DNA from: Epiperipatus broadwayi
Lineage: Eukaryota; Onychophora; Udeonychophora; Euonychophora; Peripatidae
Direction: 5' to 3'
Length of the DNA: 64,000 bases
Assembly: GCA_028023455.1 (NCBI GenBank)
Contig: JAQFVV010000520.1
Span: forward strand, 81,001 to 145,000
Position 1 is the first letter of the stretch. The number at the start of each line of letters is the position of its first letter. Both the position numbers and the translations under genes were made by a program. This document shows positions 58,133-64,000 of the stretch, in pieces. Under the pieces are notes generated by a model. It ran no database searches and was not told the origin of the DNA. It saw only the letters and a list, made by a program, of their open reading frames with translations.

Positions 58133-58145
58133 ATTATATCAACAT

Positions 58146-60479
58146 ATAGACTCAGAAACAAAGTGAATATTAAGAAAAGCTTTAAGAAAATCTACAGAAG
58201 ATATATGTATCAATGGCAGGGACCAAACTACAATATTTTGAAGAAAATAATGAAGATAATTTATACTCAGTGAAATAATAATGATGTTAATTTGTGTTTA
58301 GAAAGTTCTCAGAATTAAAGTATTTGGAAACTTAGGTGAATATCTGGAATATCTGGATAGCCTGGAAAATATAATTACCTAACCCAAATGAATATAAATA
58401 GACATGATCCAATGATCATCTATGGAAAAAGTCCTATTACTAGTAGAATTTGTAGTTAGAAAACCAAATAATTTCCAAAATCATAAAGAAATAATTCTGG
58501 CTAGGTTTGGACAGAAGAGCATCAAAATGATATTTAACAATCAGATGTCATAAGAAACTAACATGCAAACCAGTCAAAAATTAAATCAATTCTTCAAAAT
58601 TAAACTTATTGCCCACTATTCCCTATCAAAAAACAAAAACAAATAATGCATGTAGTTAGGCTAAATTTGCTAAAATAGGATAAATTATAAATATTACAAA
58701 CAGAAAACTATCAAATAAATTATCAGAATTGTGAAACATTTATGACTTATCATGTACATTAAAGCTAAGGAATAAAAAATCCAGCATGATATAATAATTA
58801 TAGTAAATTAAGCATCTTAGCAATCAAGAAAAAATATAAAATAATAATATTAACTTCAAAAGGAATTCTTGATAAAAATTATAAAATAGAAAGAGGGATA
58901 GAATAAGACCAAAAAGGACACACTATTTGAAAAAATAGAAATAAAAATTAATCCTGCAAAAAAAAAAAAATGTTCTACCTTTTAAATCATCATTTCTCAG
59001 TACAATTTCAATTCAAGCTAAAAAAAAATACTATATATAAAATAGAGAAGAGTAGGACATGTGGACAATAAACAGTGAAGGACTTTAGTAGAAAGTTTTT
59101 CAGTTCAAGGCTCTATGATTACCCAGGAAATATTCAATATGAGAAAAAATGATAACATACATTTGGGAAGATAATGATTCAACAGATTTTTCAAAACCTT
59201 TCAAAAATTGAAATAATGTCAACTGACATATAAAAATTTTCTATAGACAATAGTCTATCAGTATCCAAAAGTTCACAATTTTTTTATCATTTCCAAGTTA
59301 CACAACAAATCAATAGAATGACCAATTTAGAATCAAAGCAGATTTGGTCAAAAATGCAAACAGAAATAGTTTTTGCCACATATATTTTGACTGAGACAAG
59401 ATTAATACATAAAGTTATTCTAAAATCTGAATTTATGCATACAACTAGTTGTATCCTGGATTATGATAAAGAAAAGATAATTTATTAAGGAACAATATCA
59501 GTATATTATTTCCGATGTTATGCTACTTAGTAAAAATGACCTACTTATATACAAAACGTCTCTAACCATTAGGAGATTTCAATTAAATTCAAAAAACAGA
59601 GATTGCAATTGAGATTCAAAAGTTGTAAAGTTAAATTGTAATTGGTACTGAAAGTATATTTATTTCTGCAATGATTAAAGCTTTGTAACATCAATTCAGA
59701 CATAACTTATTGTCAAATTCAGAACTTTTATCAATTTTTAATGTAGAGATTAGATGGCATGATGTTACTAAAAACACTAATATTATTATTAAAGATGTAT
59801 AATAAGATAATTCTATTTTCCAAAATATTTTATAGTTATTTTCTGGTAAGTATTTTACAGATTAAAATGTGAAATTTGTTTAACAAAAATAAATGGATAT
59901 TAGTTTCATCATAAAGATTTTGAACATAACAAAACTATTTCCAAAATAATATTTGTAGAGGTTCAAAAAAGTTCCAAAAATGATAATTAAAAAAATCAGA
60001 TAAGCAGAATTAGCAATACATGCTTTACCATTATCTTCTTTTGGATTTAAGACTTATCTTAGTAAAAAAAAATAATAGAAATTACCAACTGCACATAAAA
60101 TTTTGAGGATATATTTTGGAATTAATAAAGAGAGGTTGAAGCAAAATACATCACTAAAAAAAATCAACATATATCATGATACCAATGAAAGAATAAACCA
60201 TTAAAATGGAATTAGATTAGAGCTTCATTGGAAGTTATGTTAATAGATATAAAAGTGATGCCTTTTACTTGATTGTAAAAGATCTAGAAAAATGTTATGT
60301 GAGATAGATGGATGAAGGTAAAAAAGATTTGTTGGGTAATGTGGGGAAAAAATCCACAAATCTAAGCTTAATGATGATGATTATGATGAATCATCATAGT
60401 ATGAAATGGTTTCAAAATAATTTATTATTATAATATTATTACATTAGCAATTATTACATTCTGAAATATAGTTTTAATT
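58146..60479. other. AT-rich non-coding stretch
   Basis: No recognised gene or repeat in 2.3 kb. The plus strand is A-rich as at 50780-51980, the region on the other side of the PLE2 insertion, which fits one pre-insertion landscape. Confidence 0.4.
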
Positions 60480-62545
60480 TGATTATCCAGGCGGAACATG
60501 TTATCTTGCTGTTTTACAAAGTTTAACCAGTGATTTTTCTAAGTGTATATAAATATATGGTGTCTAAGATTGAAATAACAGTGGGCACCATCATCCCTGA
60601 TTTAAATATTTGAATCTACATTCTTAGATCATGTATTATAGAAAGCTTAACTTATGATTCTACTAAGCCTATAATAACAGATCTATGGTAGCAGAGATTG
60701 AAACCACAATGGACATCAACATCCACACTCCTCAGAGGAAATAAGAAAATTAGTACTATCAGAGCTCTCCTCATGTCCTCATCCCAGAGAAATGCTCAAA
60801 CCCTGGTATTTAGGCCCCAGGGACCACCTGACCCCTCAACCACCATCCGGAGAGTAAAGACATGTGAACTTTCAGGCTCAGTCTAAAGAATTGTTGATTT
60901 ACATAATATGACTGTAGATGTCTTTAGATTTTCAATGGTTGGTTACATATTGTATTATAAGACTTCGAACTGCCATGGTCAGTGTTATCTCCACTACCCA
61001 GAGAGAAGGAGATCTATGTCAGTATCGATCCCAGAACAGCCCCTGGATGAGGAGGGATAGGACTCAGGCCACAGGGACACTCCCTATCACTAGACTCCCA
61101 TCTCTAGGCAGCAAAAACAATCAAACCAGTAGTAGCCTGAAGCAACCAATAATTTTACTGTAGTTGTCCCTACCTTTTCAATGGCTGGCATATGGTTTTC
61201 CCTGATTTCTCATATCAAAGTCTTTAGTATATATCCCCAGAAATTTCATGCTTGCTTTGTGTTCTATATACAGATCACTGCTCAGTTCTAGAAAATGGTT
61301 GTTGATTATTTTTTTTTGAATCAAGAGCTTTATTACATATCTTAGTAATTACGTTTTAATTATGTGCTATATATCATTGATTCATAGTTCCACAGGGCAG
61401 CTGTTGACATATATAGTGTGTTATAGAAATTAAAATGTCAGATTTTCTATTGTCCATGATATTTAAAGTATATTTCTTTTTGAATCAAGAGCTTTATTAT
61501 ATATCTTAGTGATTACATGTTTTATTATGTGCTATATCTCCATCGATTCATAGTTTCACAGGGCAACTATTGATATATATAGTGTGGTGTAAAAATCAAA
61601 ATGTCAGATTTTATTTTCTTCATAATATACTGTTGCATTAATTCATGAGATGATCAAGGGTTGTAAATGTTCCAAAGTTACAATTAAGAATGATTAGTAA
61701 AGTCTAAAACTTCAATATGAATAGCATTTTAGAGGTATAATAGATAATCTGCAATTTAGTATTGGTGAATGAGAACTAAAAAACATCTGAATAAAGCATT
61801 TGAACAATTCACTGCTAATAAAATTATGAGATTCTTGGAGTAAATTCTCCAATTTATAACATGAGCATTTAAATCATAGTGAAAAACGTTATTTTTTCTT
61901 TTTAATGACTGAGCCAGTCAGCATCCGAAACGATCCCCACAACACCCCCTTCCAGCTCTTTCTTCCTTTTAGAGCTGAGATCTAGGTCTCTACCTCCCCC
62001 CCCAACAGCTAGACCCTCTCACTCAGTCAGCAAAATTAAAATTAAGGATGATTTATAAAGTCTAGAATTGCAATATGAATAGCATTTTAAAGGAATAATA
62101 TGGAATTTTTAATTTAGGATCAATAAATGAAAATGACAAAAAAAAATATCTGAATAAAGCATTTGAATACTACATTGTTCATAAAATTGGATAAAGTGAG
62201 CCTCTTGGAGTAAATGAATGTAGTTTCAACTGCACTAAGCAAGGATTTCCTTTGTTAAATAAAATCTCTGATTTATAACATAAGCATTTAAATCATAATG
62301 AAAAATGTTATTACTTTCTAATGTGTGAGGCAGTCAGCATTAGGAATGATCCCCATAGCACCCCTTCCCAGCCCTGATTCCCTTAAGAGCTGGGGAATAG
62401 GTTTCTAGGGACCCTCTCATCAACTAGACCCTCTCACTCAGTCAGCAAAATTGATTAAACAAGATTTTTCTTTAGAACTAAAATCTCTATGGAAATCTTT
62501 AGTAATTTCTATGGCTGCCATTTGATTTTCATAGCATTTTTCAAA
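60480..62545. repeat. Degenerate long-unit tandem array
   Basis: Several diverged units of roughly 250-400 bp, each with a less AT-rich core in an AT-rich frame. The clearest pair is 61682-62036 and 62040-62455: shared AAAGTCTARAA, CAATATGAATAGCATTTTA, ATCTGAATAAAGCATTTGAA, GATCCCCAYARCACCCC, and the end CTCTCACTCAGTCAGCAAAATT. Weaker relatives of the core lie at 60790-60890 and 61030-61125, and AGATTGAAACCACAATGGAC-type blocks at 60565, 60695 and 60965. Two frames (60698-60886 and 61 kb) are within the cores and not convincing genes. Confidence 0.6.
61313..61640. repeat. Two tandem units of 164 bp
   Basis: GAATCAAGAGCTTTATT starts at 61318 and again at 61482. Both units continue through a TTCATAGTTYCACAGGGCARCT block and ATATATAGTGTG to AAAATGTCAGATTTT. 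A separate short-period duplication inside the larger array. Confidence 0.85.
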
Positions 62546-62769
62546 AAAGTTGTAATTATTCTTACTTGTGATTAATTTGTGACATCCTTTGTATCTGGAA
62601 AGGTAGCTAATAAGCTACTATTCTAAATATGACTATTTGTGAGAGAGATTTAACTCCCTGAACTAGGAAATTTTGAACTAAAATGGGAAGCCAGTAACAT
62701 GTGATGTGATGATGTGATGTACTGTGGCTTCTCCTTAAATGAAATCAAGAATATCTCAGCAATTATGCC

Positions 62770-63085
62770 CAGATAAACCTGTTAGCCACTTTCTTTTACA
62801 TTCCCCACTCTAAATTTACCCATAATCTGCTCTATCCCATTTCCACAACATAATCTTTGTCAACTCTATAACACTTTATATCTAAATCCCCCTTATCTTT
62901 TTCCAAACCCAGCATAAAAGCCAATAATTCACTTTCTGTATAATCACTTTTTTTCATATTTATTCTTCCATAACTTCATTATATGTAACCTTTCTGTTCT
63001 CAAGCATTTACATTCAGTTAACAAATGCCTAATGTTTTCTATTCCTTCCTTACATAATTTACAAAATAAATCACCCATATTTTTA
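62770..63085 (-). pseudogene. LINE C-terminal zinc-knuckle fragment
   Basis: Minus-strand codons give GDLFCKLCKEGIENIRHLL, TECKCLRTERLHIMKLW and, after a frameshift, a SELLAFMLGLEKDKGD block. C-x2-C-x8-H-x4-C is the usual knuckle at the C-terminus of many LINE pol proteins. No RT is attached within the window. Confidence 0.6.
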
Positions 63086-64000
63086 ACTGGGGTCCTTGGC
63101 TCCCTCTAGTGGACTAAGAAACATTATTGTAGTAAAACATCTGAGAAATGTGAAATGAAAATATTAGGGATAAACTAGATTGTGTACTTGCTTCAAACCT
63201 TAGTTCCCATTTTTATAACTAAGCTATTGTAATAGATAGCTTCATTAAGTTATGTGTTATAGATCTGATGGTGGAAGTTTGTAGTAAAATTGATTAAAAT
63301 AAAATACAAAAAGTAAAGTCGTATATTTACCGATATGGATAGTTACACTATTTCTTCTTATTCAAAATATATAAAAAAAATATTTGCATTGTTTGAATGC
63401 AACCTACAAATAATTTCTTTTATTTAACAGTCAATACTTTTGTATTTTAATAAACCAATAACAGAAAAAAAATTTCAGCAACTTTTGCTTTAAATTATTA
63501 TAGGTATGAGTATGTGTTCAATAATTTTGATAGTTCTTTAGATAAAAATTAAAATTTGATATTCAGATACAGCATAGATTCCAGTGTCCTATTGTATTTA
63601 ATAAGTTAAATAATGGGTTGCATCCTTATAGTGTTGTATGATGTTTAAATATTTGGCTGTCATTTTTCCCAATTTATTTATATAGATATGCAACATGGGC
63701 CATAATTGATACAATATAAAGACCTTAAAAAAACTCCATTTAAAAATTCTCTATAATGTGATAATATTATGGCAAAATCATATATAATCAGTATATCCAT
63801 TTAATTGCTGGACAATTTAATATTGAGTGGACAATTGTAACGGGAATATAATTAATTATGTTAAAATTGAGAATATTTTTTGGGGGAGGGAGAGATTCAG
63901 TTAACTATATAAATATTATTTCAAATGTATTTTTAAAAGATGTATTAACAATTGCTTTTATTTGAAGATTATGAATAGAATACAACAAAAGTATATAGTC
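63086..64000. other. Non-coding stretch
   Basis: AT-rich. A short CTTGGCTCCCTCTAGTGGAC block at 63098-63117 marks the LINE fragment boundary. Nothing else recognised. Confidence 0.35.

Larger units (their letters stand above)
52016..58145 (-). mobile_element. Penelope-like element PLE2, compound copy split by a nested PLE3
   Basis: ATTATATCAACAT at 52016-52028 and 58133-58145 is a 13-bp target duplication bounding the whole locus. Read on the minus strand it comprises: an inverted 5'-truncated copy (58132-57535), a direct piece of the 3' terminus (57534-57441), the start of the full copy (57440-57353), the nested PLE3 insertion, then the rest of the ORF and the 3' UTR with its tRNA-like module. 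The layout (inverted truncated copy, partial direct 3' end, full copy) is the same as in PLE1. Confidence 0.85.

Noticed and set aside
60698-61163. Two short frames that might be exons of a host gene
   Set aside because: They lie in the repeated GC-richer cores of the 60.5-62.5 kb array and share no recognisable domain.

Overview
This is strongly AT-rich metazoan genomic DNA, probably from an invertebrate, made almost entirely of transposable elements and simple repeats. I recognise no host gene, no rRNA and no CRISPR array. The element mix (Penelope-like, Ty3/gypsy, Jockey/CR1-like and RTE-like LINEs, hAT, tRNA-derived SINE, foldback repeats) fits many invertebrates (molluscs, cnidarians, arthropods, flatworms). 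The sequence alone does not fix the taxon.

Layout. 0.75-5.5 kb: a young Penelope-like element (PLE1) with an intact 758-residue RT-GIY-YIG ORF, preceded by a partial direct copy and an inverted 5'-truncated copy. 5.5-13.2 kb: foldback repeats, an old PLE2 fragment, an unidentified decayed ORF, and a long ATT microsatellite abutting half a foldback element. 13.2-20.9 kb: a complete Ty3/gypsy element on the minus strand, with 1.72-kb LTRs, a primer-binding site, a polypurine tract and a 4-bp target duplication. Its single-frame gag-pol is broken by three nonsense codons. 20.9-28.7 kb: two decayed LINEs meeting tail to tail. 31.1-33.2 kb: Jockey/CR1-like LINE remains. 34-47 kb: microsatellites, foldbacks, a PLE2 3' end, a 348-bp PLE3 miniature, and a hAT transposase fossil. 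47.7-50.5 kb: a tRNA-Gly-derived SINE, an RTE-like LINE, and a non-autonomous hAT element with a perfect 8-bp target duplication. 52.0-58.1 kb: a PLE2 element bounded by a 13-bp target duplication and split by a nested PLE3 element with its own 13-bp duplication. 60.5-62.5 kb: a degenerate long-unit tandem array. The end holds another LINE C-terminus.

The most notable observation is that all four PLE2 copies carry a tRNA-like module (A-box and B-box style motifs, closing acceptor-like stem) just downstream of the GIY-YIG ORF, at the same place in the 3' UTR. The second is that every PLE locus with a readable 5' side begins with an inverted piece of its own 3' end.
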